Below are positions 1 through 5,511 of a stretch of 6,276 nt of DNA, piece after piece. The stretch's first letter is position 1, and every line of letters starts with the position of its first letter. The position numbers and the translations under genes were made by a program. Source of the DNA: Thermotogae bacterium (GTDB lineage: Bacteria; Thermotogota; Thermotogae; Thermotogales; DSM-5069); NCBI GenBank assembly GCA_003641785.1, contig QNAO01000057.1, forward strand, positions 1-6,276, read 5' to 3'. The notes beneath the pieces are model-generated. The model did no database searches. It saw only the letters and a program-made list of their open reading frames with translations, and was not told the origin of the DNA.

Positions 1-252
1 AAACTTTTCTATCATTTCTCTGGCATATTCAATGAGTTTCTCAAACATCCAGCCACCAATGAACAGAAGAGTCAGAAATATGGCTATTATTCTTGGGGCG
101 AATGTTAAAGTCTGCTCATGTATTTGGGTAACAGCCTGGAAAATGCTTATCACTAATCCAACCGCTAAACTTACAATAAGCGGGGGCATAATGACAACCA
201 AAAGAGTTTCAATTCCGCTTTTGACCGCGTCAAGAAAAACTTCTACTGTCAT
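1..252 (-). CDS. fliQ: Flagellar export gate protein FliQ (3' end cut by window edge)
   Basis: FliQ is a small integral membrane protein of the flagellar type III export gate; with FliP and FliR it forms the export channel inside the basal body. I translated this frame by hand: it opens at the ATG at 252 (MTVEVFLDAVKSGIETLL) and stays open for 84 codons to base 1, ending ...REMIEKF. The family is usually about 90 residues, so only a few codons and the stop should be missing. Two hydrophobic hairpin segments are visible, at about residues 16-38 and 55-70. They flank the diagnostic stretch SIFQAVTQIHEQTLTF (36-51), followed by PRI. The start lies 4 bases after the fliP stop. Its only ribosome-binding signal (GGTGA) is made from the last fliP codons, which suggests translational coupling. 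An ATG 5 bases upstream hits TGA after two codons and is not the start. Identification is secure. Confidence 0.93.
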   Translation of the reverse strand, partial: MTVEVFLDAVKSGIETLLVVIMPPLIVSLAVGLVISIFQAVTQIHEQTLTFAPRIIAIFLTLLFIGGWMFEKLIEYAREMIEKF

Positions 253-256
253 TCCA

Positions 257-1018
257 TCACCCCGAAAAACTCCTTAAGAGTCCCCCTACAAGAGTGTCCC
301 AGCCATTTATAAGAACAAAGAGCAGAACCTTAAACGGAAGAGAGATCAAAACTGGAGGAATCATTATCATGCCCATTGCCAGTAGGATACTTGAAACTAC
401 CATATCAACAACAATAAATGGTATATAAAGCAAAACTCCCATCTTGAAGCCTATTTCAAGTTCTCCCAGAACAAATGCAGGGATGATTATTGAATTCGGA
501 GCTTCATCAACACTTTTGATCTTCTTGTCGGTGTTTGCTGCAAGCAGGAAAACGTTATCTTCATTGTGATGGTTTATGAGTTCCTTAATCATGAACACCC
601 GAACTCTGTCCATCATTCTTGAAAAGAGCTCTTGATATCCTATTTCTCCGCTCATGTACGGTGTTAACGCGTTGTCATAGATATCTGACCAAACCGGTTG
701 CATGATAAAAAAAGTTAAGAAAAGAGCCAAACCTATTAGAACTTGTGAAGGAGGGGTCTGGCGTGTTCCTAAAGCATTTCTCAAGAAAGAGAAAACGACG
801 ATTATCCTTGTAAAAGAGGTAAACAGGACCAAGATACTGGGTGCTAAGGCAAGAACTGTAATGATCAGAAGTATCTCGAGAGTTACAGCAAGGTCTCTTT
901 CACTCTCCGGAGGAGCCACTCCTATGTAGATGGATGGAAACGGGATTTCTTCTTGAGCATTGGCAAGGGTTGGAATAACGATCATTAAAAGGAAGAACAC
1001 CAGAAAGCGCTTCATCAT
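257..1018 (-). CDS. fliP: Flagellar export gate protein FliP
   Basis: FliP is the main subunit of the flagellar type III export gate in the inner membrane; FliP5FliQ4FliR1 is the known core stoichiometry. The 253-residue product has normal family length. A cleavable signal peptide is visible: basic MMKR, a hydrophobic core, and a likely cut after ANA near residue 21. The family block runs from SFTRIIVVFSFLRNALGTRQ (68-87) through TPPSQVLIGLALF to QPVW (about 110). Next come PAFVLGELEIGFKMG (180-194) and PFIVVDMVVSSIL (200-212), corresponding to the two FliP signatures. Hydrophobic segments lie near 44-66, 92-108, 195-218 and 222-246. Gly185 sits where signature 1, as I recall it, has Ser, Thr or His. 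The gene begins with tandem ATGs; the first shares its A with the fliO stop (TAATGATG), and AGAAGGA lies 7 bases upstream. fliQ follows after 4 bases. Confidence 0.96.
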   Translation of the reverse strand: MMKRFLVFFLLMIVIPTLANAQEEIPFPSIYIGVAPPESERDLAVTLEILLIITVLALAPSILVLFTSFTRIIVVFSFLRNALGTRQTPPSQVLIGLALFLTFFIMQPVWSDIYDNALTPYMSGEIGYQELFSRMMDRVRVFMIKELINHHNEDNVFLLAANTDKKIKSVDEAPNSIIIPAFVLGELEIGFKMGVLLYIPFIVVDMVVSSILLAMGMIMIPPVLISLPFKVLLFVLINGWDTLVGGLLRSFSG

Positions 1019-1362
1019 TAATCTTTCCTTCTACTGGATTTTCCAAGCTTTTTGAAAAATAACGACGAAAAACTCTCTACCTCCTCCTTGAGATCCCCTA
1101 TTTCCTCCTCAGACACTTCTTTCAAAACGTGAGCTGAGTTCTGTGCAACTAAGACAAAAAAGTAAGTTTCAAGAATCTTAACAAGAATGATAGCCGTTCC
1201 TCTGTCAATATACTTCCGGTCCAGAATTTTAATATTTCTGGAGCCCTTTCTGGGGAAACGCTTTGTGACAAAATAGTATATAACTATTAACAAAACAACA
1301 AGAATCCCAAGAGCAAGTGAAAACTGAATTATTAAGGTCTCTATTGACTTCCCACCCTTCAC
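1018..1362 (-). CDS. fliO: Flagellar biosynthesis protein FliO (FliO/FliZ family)
   Basis: FliO is a poorly conserved single-pass membrane protein that helps FliP assemble into the export gate; it usually sits directly before fliP, as here. The product has one strong membrane segment (TLIIQFSLALGILVVLLIVI), a basic stretch (KRFPRKGSR), then a cytoplasmic domain with the FliO-like pattern ILDRKYIDRGTAIILVKILE followed by YFFVLVAQNSAHVLKEV. It ends in a charged tail. I chose the GTG at 1362, giving 114 residues, because it lies 1 base after the cheY stop (TAG-A-GTG), with a weak GGA 4 bases upstream. A longer reading starts at TTG 1389 (123 residues) and overlaps cheY by 26 bases. It has no visible ribosome-binding site and would place six extra basic residues on the side of the membrane expected to face outward. 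Assignment rests on topology, the C-terminal pattern and the neighbours; the start is uncertain. Confidence 0.82.
   Translation of the reverse strand: MKGGKSIETLIIQFSLALGILVVLLIVIYYFVTKRFPRKGSRNIKILDRKYIDRGTAIILVKILETYFFVLVAQNSAHVLKEVSEEEIGDLKEEVESFSSLFFKKLGKSSRRKD
1026..1032 (-). promoter_or_regulatory. fliP ribosome-binding site inside fliO
   Basis: AGAAGGA on the minus strand lies within the last codons of fliO, 7 bases from the first fliP ATG at 1018. The fliO stop and fliP start share one base, so termination and re-initiation are likely coupled. Confidence 0.7.
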
Positions 1363-1363
1363 T

Positions 1364-1723
1364 CTATCCGACTTTCTGAAGAGCCTCAATGACTCGGCTG
1401 TGTTGAAAGGGTTTCACGATGAAATCCTTTGCTCCAGCTTGAATTGCTTCCACCACCATAGCTTGTTGGCCCATCGCGCTACACACGATTATCTTCGCAT
1501 TTGGATCAATCTCTTTAATTTTCTTAATCGCTTCAATACCGTTCATCTCCGGCATGGTGATATCCATAGTCACAACATCTGGCTTCAATTCTTTGTACTT
1601 TTCAACTGCATCAACACCATTGGCAGCTTCACCCACAACTTCGTAACCTGCCTTACTTATGATATCTTTTAACAACATTCTCATGAAAGCTGCATCATCG
1701 ACTATTAGAAGTGATTTTGCCAT
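1364..1723 (-). CDS. cheY: Chemotaxis response regulator CheY
   Basis: CheY is the diffusible cytoplasmic response regulator of chemotaxis: CheA phosphorylates it and CheY-P binds the flagellar switch. This is a single receiver domain of 119 residues with no output domain. From MAKSLLIVDD, the acidic pocket is D9 and D10, the phosphoacceptor is D54 (VVTMDITMPEMNG), the conserved Ser/Thr is S82 (VCSAMG) and the lysine is K104 (FIVKPF). F101 stands where enterobacterial CheY has the switch tyrosine Y106; as I recall Thermotoga CheY also has Phe there. The frame could begin at 1729 (MVMAKS), but AAGGGGG lies only 1 base from that ATG and an ideal 7 bases from the ATG at 1723, so the latter is preferred. 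It sits 12 bases after cheW and 1 base before the chosen fliO start. Confidence 0.96.
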   Translation of the reverse strand: MAKSLLIVDDAAFMRMLLKDIISKAGYEVVGEAANGVDAVEKYKELKPDVVTMDITMPEMNGIEAIKKIKEIDPNAKIIVCSAMGQQAMVVEAIQAGAKDFIVKPFQHSRVIEALQKVG

Positions 1724-1730
1724 CACCATA

Positions 1731-1737
1731 CCCCCTT
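1731..1737 (-). promoter_or_regulatory. cheY ribosome-binding site that decides the start
   Basis: AAGGGGG on the minus strand overlaps the cheW stop codon. It is 1 base from the ATG at 1729, 4 from the GTG at 1726 and 7 from the ATG at 1723. Only the last spacing is normal, so CheY should begin MAKSLL. The overlap with the cheW stop suggests coupled translation. Confidence 0.75.
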
Positions 1738-2185
1738 ACTTGAGTTCTGAAATAGCTGTGAGCTCGCCAAGGATTTGGTCAACACTCAAATACACTATCA
1801 ATTTCTCATCTTTCTTGATTATTCCCTTAGATTTCTCTCCAAATTTTTCAACTTTTGACACTTGTTCGACCTCTGCATCGGAACATCTCAAAACTCCTCT
1901 CACGCTGTTAACTAAAAATCCAGCTTCTATGTCTTCCCAGTTCACAACTATCACGTTCCACGTCTGTTCCGAAGCATCACCACTATCATCTAAGCCAAGG
2001 CATTTGCCCAGATCAATAACGGGTACTATTCGACCTCTTAAATTAGTTACACCCTTTATTGTTTGCTTCGATCTTGGAACGGGCGTTATTTCAGGTTTTT
2101 CTATAACCATTCCAACGTACTCCACATCGAAAGCCATATCCTGTTTACCCACCTGATACACAAGAACTTCGAATTCATTGTTCAT
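1736..2185 (-). CDS. cheW: Chemotaxis coupling protein CheW
   Basis: CheW is the cytoplasmic scaffold that links chemoreceptors to the P5 domain of CheA in signalling arrays; it has no catalytic activity. The 149-residue protein is a single CheW-like SH3-type domain. It opens with FEVLVYQVGKQDMAFDVEYV, continues with the EITPVPRS strand, and carries the hallmark GVTNLRGRIVPVIDLGKCLG (45-64), whose NLRG (48-51) contains the conserved receptor/kinase-interface arginine. Later segments such as VNSVRGVLRCSDAEVEQV match the second half of the domain. The ATG at 2185 is the only credible start. Its purine-rich GAGAGGGGG lies 12 bases upstream, directly after the cheA stop, which is longer than normal spacing. 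The order cheA-cheW-cheY agrees with its role. Confidence 0.96.
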   Translation of the reverse strand: MNNEFEVLVYQVGKQDMAFDVEYVGMVIEKPEITPVPRSKQTIKGVTNLRGRIVPVIDLGKCLGLDDSGDASEQTWNVIVVNWEDIEAGFLVNSVRGVLRCSDAEVEQVSKVEKFGEKSKGIIKKDEKLIVYLSVDQILGELTAISELK

Positions 2186-2197
2186 TGATGTGAAGTG

Positions 2198-2206
2198 CCC
2201 CCTCTC
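2198..2206 (-). promoter_or_regulatory. cheW ribosome-binding site with long spacing
   Basis: GAGAGGGGG on the minus strand immediately follows the cheA stop (TAA at 2209-2207) and is the only purine-rich tract before cheW. The distance from the G run to the ATG at 2185 is 12 bases, longer than the usual 5-9. No alternative start codon lies closer. Confidence 0.6.
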
Positions 2207-4222
2207 TTAAATAATGTTTGTAACATTGAGAATGAGTGCGATGCTACCGTCTCCTAATATTGCTCCTCCACTGAATTCCTTGACATCAAGGAACAACTTA
2301 CCGAGTGATTTTATCACTATGTCTTCCTGCCCTATTAGCGCATCAACAATTATTCCATGTTTCTTATTTCCTACCTTCACTATGACCACATTCATGGATT
2401 CCCCGACCTTGTTGTGAGGGATCTGAAGCGTTTCCCACAATTTCGTAATGGGGATGATCTCTCCTCTTATTACGATAACCTCGCGATCCTGAATATTTTG
2501 GATTTCGTCGTGTGAGATGCTAAGGGTACTGTCTATATTTGCAATGGGTATTGCGTAAACAAGGGATTTAACCCTCACTAACAGCGCCTGTATTATAGCA
2601 AGTGTAAGGGGTAAACGTATTGAAACCGTAGTTCCTTTGCCTGGAAGGCTTTCAATGCTCACGTTTCCGTTTAGCGATCCTACCACGTTTTTGACTACAT
2701 CCATTCCTACACCTCTACCAGATACTTCGCTTGCTTCATCTTTCGTGGAAAATCCCGGTGTGAAAAGAAATTCAAATATCTTTTCATCAGAATAGCCAGC
2801 AGCTTCTGATTCTGTCACCAATCCCCTCTCAATAGCGTGTTTCAGAACATCGTTTTTGTCTATCCCTCGACCATCGTCCTGGACTTCTATGACTACGTTG
2901 TTGCCTTCATGATGTGCAGAAAGCACTACATTCCCCGTAGGTGGCTTTCCAAGTGCAAGCCTTTCCTCTTTAGATTCAATTCCATGATCAATTGCATTTC
3001 TTATCAAGTGAAGAAGAGGTTCACCTATTTCTTCCACGAACGTGCGATCAAGCTCCGTTTCTTCGCCTTTTATGACAAAATTTATTTCCTTTCCGAGTTG
3101 CTTCGAGAGATCTCTTACCATTCTTGGAAATCTATTGAAAACGAACGCCACCGGAACCATTCGCACTTTCATGACGATGTTTTGTAGATCAAGCGTTATT
3201 CTGCTGAGTTGCGATAAACTCTCGTCTACGTCTTTGATATTGTATCTTTTAAGAGTGTCAATGATTCTGCTTCTCGATATGACCAGCTCTCCCATCAAGT
3301 TCATCAGTGTATCCAATTTGTCTATGTCAACACGGACGGTTTGTGTTAATCTACGTTTCTTAGCCTTAGGTTCAGGTTTTTCTGGACTTCCAGTCTTGGC
3401 AATGGCCTTTTCAGCGTAAACTTTGTTAACGCCATCTGAACTCATCTGTTTCACCTTCGCGTTTTGGATGACTACGTTTTCGATTTCGGAGATGGACATC
3501 AGCGCATCTCTAACTTCTTCCTTTTTCTTGTCACGAACAACTATGATAATTTCGAAATCCCTGTCAAATTTTTCCTCTTCCAGCTCCTCAACAGGTGGAG
3601 AACACAAGAGAATTTCCCCACCAATCTGTTCAATTTTTTGAAATACCATATAGGCTCTAACTGCTTTGAATACAGTTCCCTCTTCGAGTATAACCTTCAG
3701 ATAGTATGCTTCAAAACCTTTAGATACGGCGGATTCTATAACTCTTTTCACAGAATCGTCGATTTCCAGTTTTCCTTGAAATGTGTGGGATTCCTCAGTT
3801 TTACTTTCCGCTTCCTCTGGTTTATTCACTTCTTTTCGCTGTTCTGAGACCTGTGAGAAGCTCGCTATTAACTCGTCAAGATCAAAATCCTTCAGAGATT
3901 CGTTACCGCTTTCAATAATGGATTTCAGTATTTTATCGAGGACATCGATTCCCAGGAACAATTTATCCAAGAGGGTATCGTCTATCTTTAAGTTTCCAGA
4001 CCGCACCATGTCCAGTACCTGTTCCATTTTGTGGCAGAGCTTAGTCATCGAATCAAACCCCATGGTTCCAGCCATTCCCTTTAGTGTGTGGAGTGCCCTG
4101 AAAGTCTCGTTTACTGCTTCAATGTCTTCTTTGTTTCTTTCCAATTTCAAAAGCGAATCGTTCAGAGCCTGGAGATATTCCTTGGTTTCATCTATGAAAA
4201 TGCTGAAATATTGCTCATTCAT
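2207..4222 (-). CDS. cheA: Chemotaxis sensor histidine kinase CheA
   Basis: CheA autophosphorylates on histidine under receptor control and passes phosphate to CheY. The 671-residue product shows all five domains. P1 (1 to about 130) has the phosphoacceptor H45 in [17 protein letters not shown]2 (about 155-258) is the CheY-docking domain with flanking charged, Pro/Glu-rich linkers. P3 (about 290-354) is the dimerisation hairpin starting [21 protein letters not shown]4 (about 355-540) is the ATPase: N-box LIRNAIDHG with N409 and H413, G1 box DDGRG (449-453), the [10 protein letters not shown] lid region (486-495), and G2 SGRGVGMD (501-508). P5 (541-671) is CheW-like, ending [15 protein letters not shown]. 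The numbering matches T. maritima CheA residue for residue as far as I recall. The ATG at 4222 follows an excellent GAGGAGGT 8 bases upstream. cinA ends 32 bases before it and cheW starts 21 bases after. No truncation or missing catalytic residue is seen. Confidence 0.98.
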   Translation of the reverse strand: MNEQYFSIFIDETKEYLQALNDSLLKLERNKEDIEAVNETFRALHTLKGMAGTMGFDSMTKLCHKMEQVLDMVRSGNLKIDDTLLDKLFLGIDVLDKILKSIIESGNESLKDFDLDELIASFSQVSEQRKEVNKPEEAESKTEESHTFQGKLEIDDSVKRVIESAVSKGFEAYYLKVILEEGTVFKAVRAYMVFQKIEQIGGEILLCSPPVEELEEEKFDRDFEIIIVVRDKKKEEVRDALMSISEIENVVIQNAKVKQMSSDGVNKVYAEKAIAKTGSPEKPEPKAKKRRLTQTVRVDIDKLDTLMNLMGELVISRSRIIDTLKRYNIKDVDESLSQLSRITLDLQNIVMKVRMVPVAFVFNRFPRMVRDLSKQLGKEINFVIKGEETELDRTFVEEIGEPLLHLIRNAIDHGIESKEERLALGKPPTGNVVLSAHHEGNNVVIEVQDDGRGIDKNDVLKHAIERGLVTESEAAGYSDEKIFEFLFTPGFSTKDEASEVSGRGVGMDVVKNVVGSLNGNVSIESLPGKGTTVSIRLPLTLAIIQALLVRVKSLVYAIPIANIDSTLSISHDEIQNIQDREVIVIRGEIIPITKLWETLQIPHNKVGESMNVVIVKVGNKKHGIIVDALIGQEDIVIKSLGKLFLDVKEFSGGAILGDGSIALILNVTNII

Positions 4223-4230
4223 CGACTCTG

Positions 4231-4238
4231 ACCTCCTC
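4231..4238 (-). promoter_or_regulatory. Strong cheA ribosome-binding site
   Basis: GAGGAGGT on the minus strand is nearly a full complement to the 16S rRNA 3' end and sits 8 bases from the cheA ATG at 4222. It is among the best ribosome-binding sites in the window and fixes the cheA start. Confidence 0.9.
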
Positions 4239-4253
4239 AGCGCGTTTTGAATT

Positions 4254-4262
4254 ATTATATCA
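4254..4262 (-). promoter_or_regulatory. Candidate extended -10 promoter element upstream of cheA
   Basis: On the minus strand the bases read TGATATAAT: a perfect TATAAT hexamer (4259-4254) preceded by TGn, the extended -10 configuration used by housekeeping sigma factors. It overlaps the last codons and stop of cinA. No TTGACA-like -35 lies at 16-18 bases spacing (the positions read AT-rich alternations such as ATATAT), which extended -10 promoters tolerate. Initiation would fall near the A at 4247 and give a leader of about 25 bases containing the strong cheA ribosome-binding site. It is a match by eye only; AT-rich stop-codon regions produce such hexamers by chance. Confidence 0.45.
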
Positions 4263-5475
4263 CAGGTAGCTTGAAGATATATCTCCTTAACATGTCCATC
4301 GCTGTTGAGGCAACTCTTGATCTGAACATGTTTCGCTCTTGTGGATAAAACATTCTCTTAATATAACTCTTTTTTCCATCCCAGAGGCAGATAAAGGCAA
4401 GACCCACAGGTTTTGACTCGCTTCCACCAGATGGGCCGGCAATTCCAGAAATTGCAACTGATAAATCGCTATTAATCATATTTCTAACTTTTTTTGCCAT
4501 CTCAAAGACACACTCTTCACTAACTGCCCCATGTTGTTCTATTGTTTGCTCTCTGACCTTCAAAATATTCGTTTTCACACTATTGTCATACGCAACAACA
4601 GCTCCTTTGAACACTTTGGAAGCTCCTGGAACGCTGACTATTTTAGCTGCCAAAAGTCCTCCAGTGCAAGATTCAGCCGAGCTCACAGTAAGTCTAGATG
4701 CCTCTAATCCTCGAACGACAGCTTCTTCAAGAGTTGCATTATCAAAACCAACGAAGTGTTCACTAATTTTAGTGATTATTTGTTCAGAAAATTTCTTGAG
4801 TTCAGCAGAGTATTCGCTGGGTGAGTGTAGTCGCAATTTCACGCCTTCGGTGTGAGTTGCCTGAGTTGCAACTTTCAGCCACTTCGGAGTTGGTAATTTC
4901 TGCACTAACTCATCCAAGCTCGCCTCGGAAATACCAAAGAACAGCATGTTTATAGAGCAATCTCTTTTGTCTGATAGCTTTGATAGGACACTTTCAAGCA
5001 TCGGCTTCATCTCTTGAGGAGGCCCGGGGAGAAGAATTAGGATGACATCACCATCACGAATGAGCTGACCCGGAGCAGTTCCTACAGGATTTTCAATTAA
5101 CTCTGCGTTCTCTATCACCATGGCTTGCTTTCTTGTGCTGGCAGGAGTTTTGTGAAATTTAGAGATCTTTTCTTTGATGCGATTCTCCAGTGCGGGATCG
5201 AACAGAAGCTTTCTGTTCAGAGATCTTGCGACGGCCTCACGTGTTAGATCATCCTTTGTCGGACCAAGTCCTCCACTCACAATTATTACAGTTGAGTCTT
5301 CAAAAGCCTCGCAGATGGCTTTTTCGATCGACTCAAGGTCATCTCCTACAGAAATACTCCTGGCGACAGAAACCCCCATGTCAGTGAGGCGTCGACATAT
5401 GTGCTGGGCATTTGAATTTATTATCAAGCCTTCGACTATTTCGCTGCCGGTCGTTATAACCGTTGCTTTCCTCAT
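4255..5475 (-). CDS. cinA: CinA family protein: MoaB-like N-terminal domain fused to PncC-like NMN amidase domain
   Basis: The 406-residue product has the full two-domain CinA layout. The N-terminal molybdopterin-binding-like domain (about 1-170) carries [16 protein letters not shown] (9-24), [14 protein letters not shown] (67-80) and LPGPPQEM (149-156). In characterised homologues this domain hydrolyses ADP-ribose-type pyrophosphates. The C-terminal PncC domain (about 250-400) carries SSAESCTGG (265-273), [12 protein letters not shown] (290-301) and [16 protein letters not shown] (343-358). Members deamidate nicotinamide mononucleotide to the acid form in NAD salvage. The name comes from competence-damage-inducible loci, but the enzymatic role is better supported. 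The ATG at 5475 ([10 protein letters not shown]) is chosen because GGAGGTG lies 6 bases upstream. A TTG at 5511 would add 12 residues (MLQAELQTEVHK) that no CinA needs. The gene is 36 bases after the upstream gene and 32 before cheA. Both activities are inferred from the family. Confidence 0.95.
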   Translation of the reverse strand: MRKATVITTGSEIVEGLIINSNAQHICRRLTDMGVSVARSISVGDDLESIEKAICEAFEDSTVIIVSGGLGPTKDDLTREAVARSLNRKLLFDPALENRIKEKISKFHKTPASTRKQAMVIENAELIENPVGTAPGQLIRDGDVILILLPGPPQEMKPMLESVLSKLSDKRDCSINMLFFGISEASLDELVQKLPTPKWLKVATQATHTEGVKLRLHSPSEYSAELKKFSEQIITKISEHFVGFDNATLEEAVVRGLEASRLTVSSAESCTGGLLAAKIVSVPGASKVFKGAVVAYDNSVKTNILKVREQTIEQHGAVSEECVFEMAKKVRNMINSDLSVAISGIAGPSGGSESKPVGLAFICLWDGKKSYIKRMFYPQERNMFRSRVASTAMDMLRRYIFKLPVI

Positions 5476-5481
5476 TTTATG

Positions 5482-5488
5482 CACCTCC
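5482..5488 (-). promoter_or_regulatory. cinA ribosome-binding site that decides the start
   Basis: GGAGGTG on the minus strand lies 6 bases before the ATG at 5475. It falls inside the 12-codon extension that a TTG start at 5511 would require, so it favours the shorter protein beginning [10 protein letters not shown]. Confidence 0.88.
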
Positions 5489-5511
5489 GTCTGTAGTTCT
5501 GCTTGCAACAA

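Noticed and set aside
1659..2156. Plus-strand open frame of 165 codons opposite cheW and the start of cheY.
   Set aside because: It lies antisense to conserved genes, its product is Ser/Thr-rich with no recognisable motif, and I see no ribosome-binding site; it is a shadow of the cheW coding pattern.
3783..4250. Plus-strand open frame of 155 codons opposite the CheA P1 domain.
   Set aside because: The opposite strand encodes the clearly conserved phosphoacceptor domain; the antisense product is Ser-rich and without motifs.
5476..5511. Twelve-codon N-terminal extension of CinA from TTG 5511.
   Set aside because: The consensus ribosome-binding site lies inside the extension and the CinA family begins at about [10 protein letters not shown], so the ATG at 5475 is preferred.
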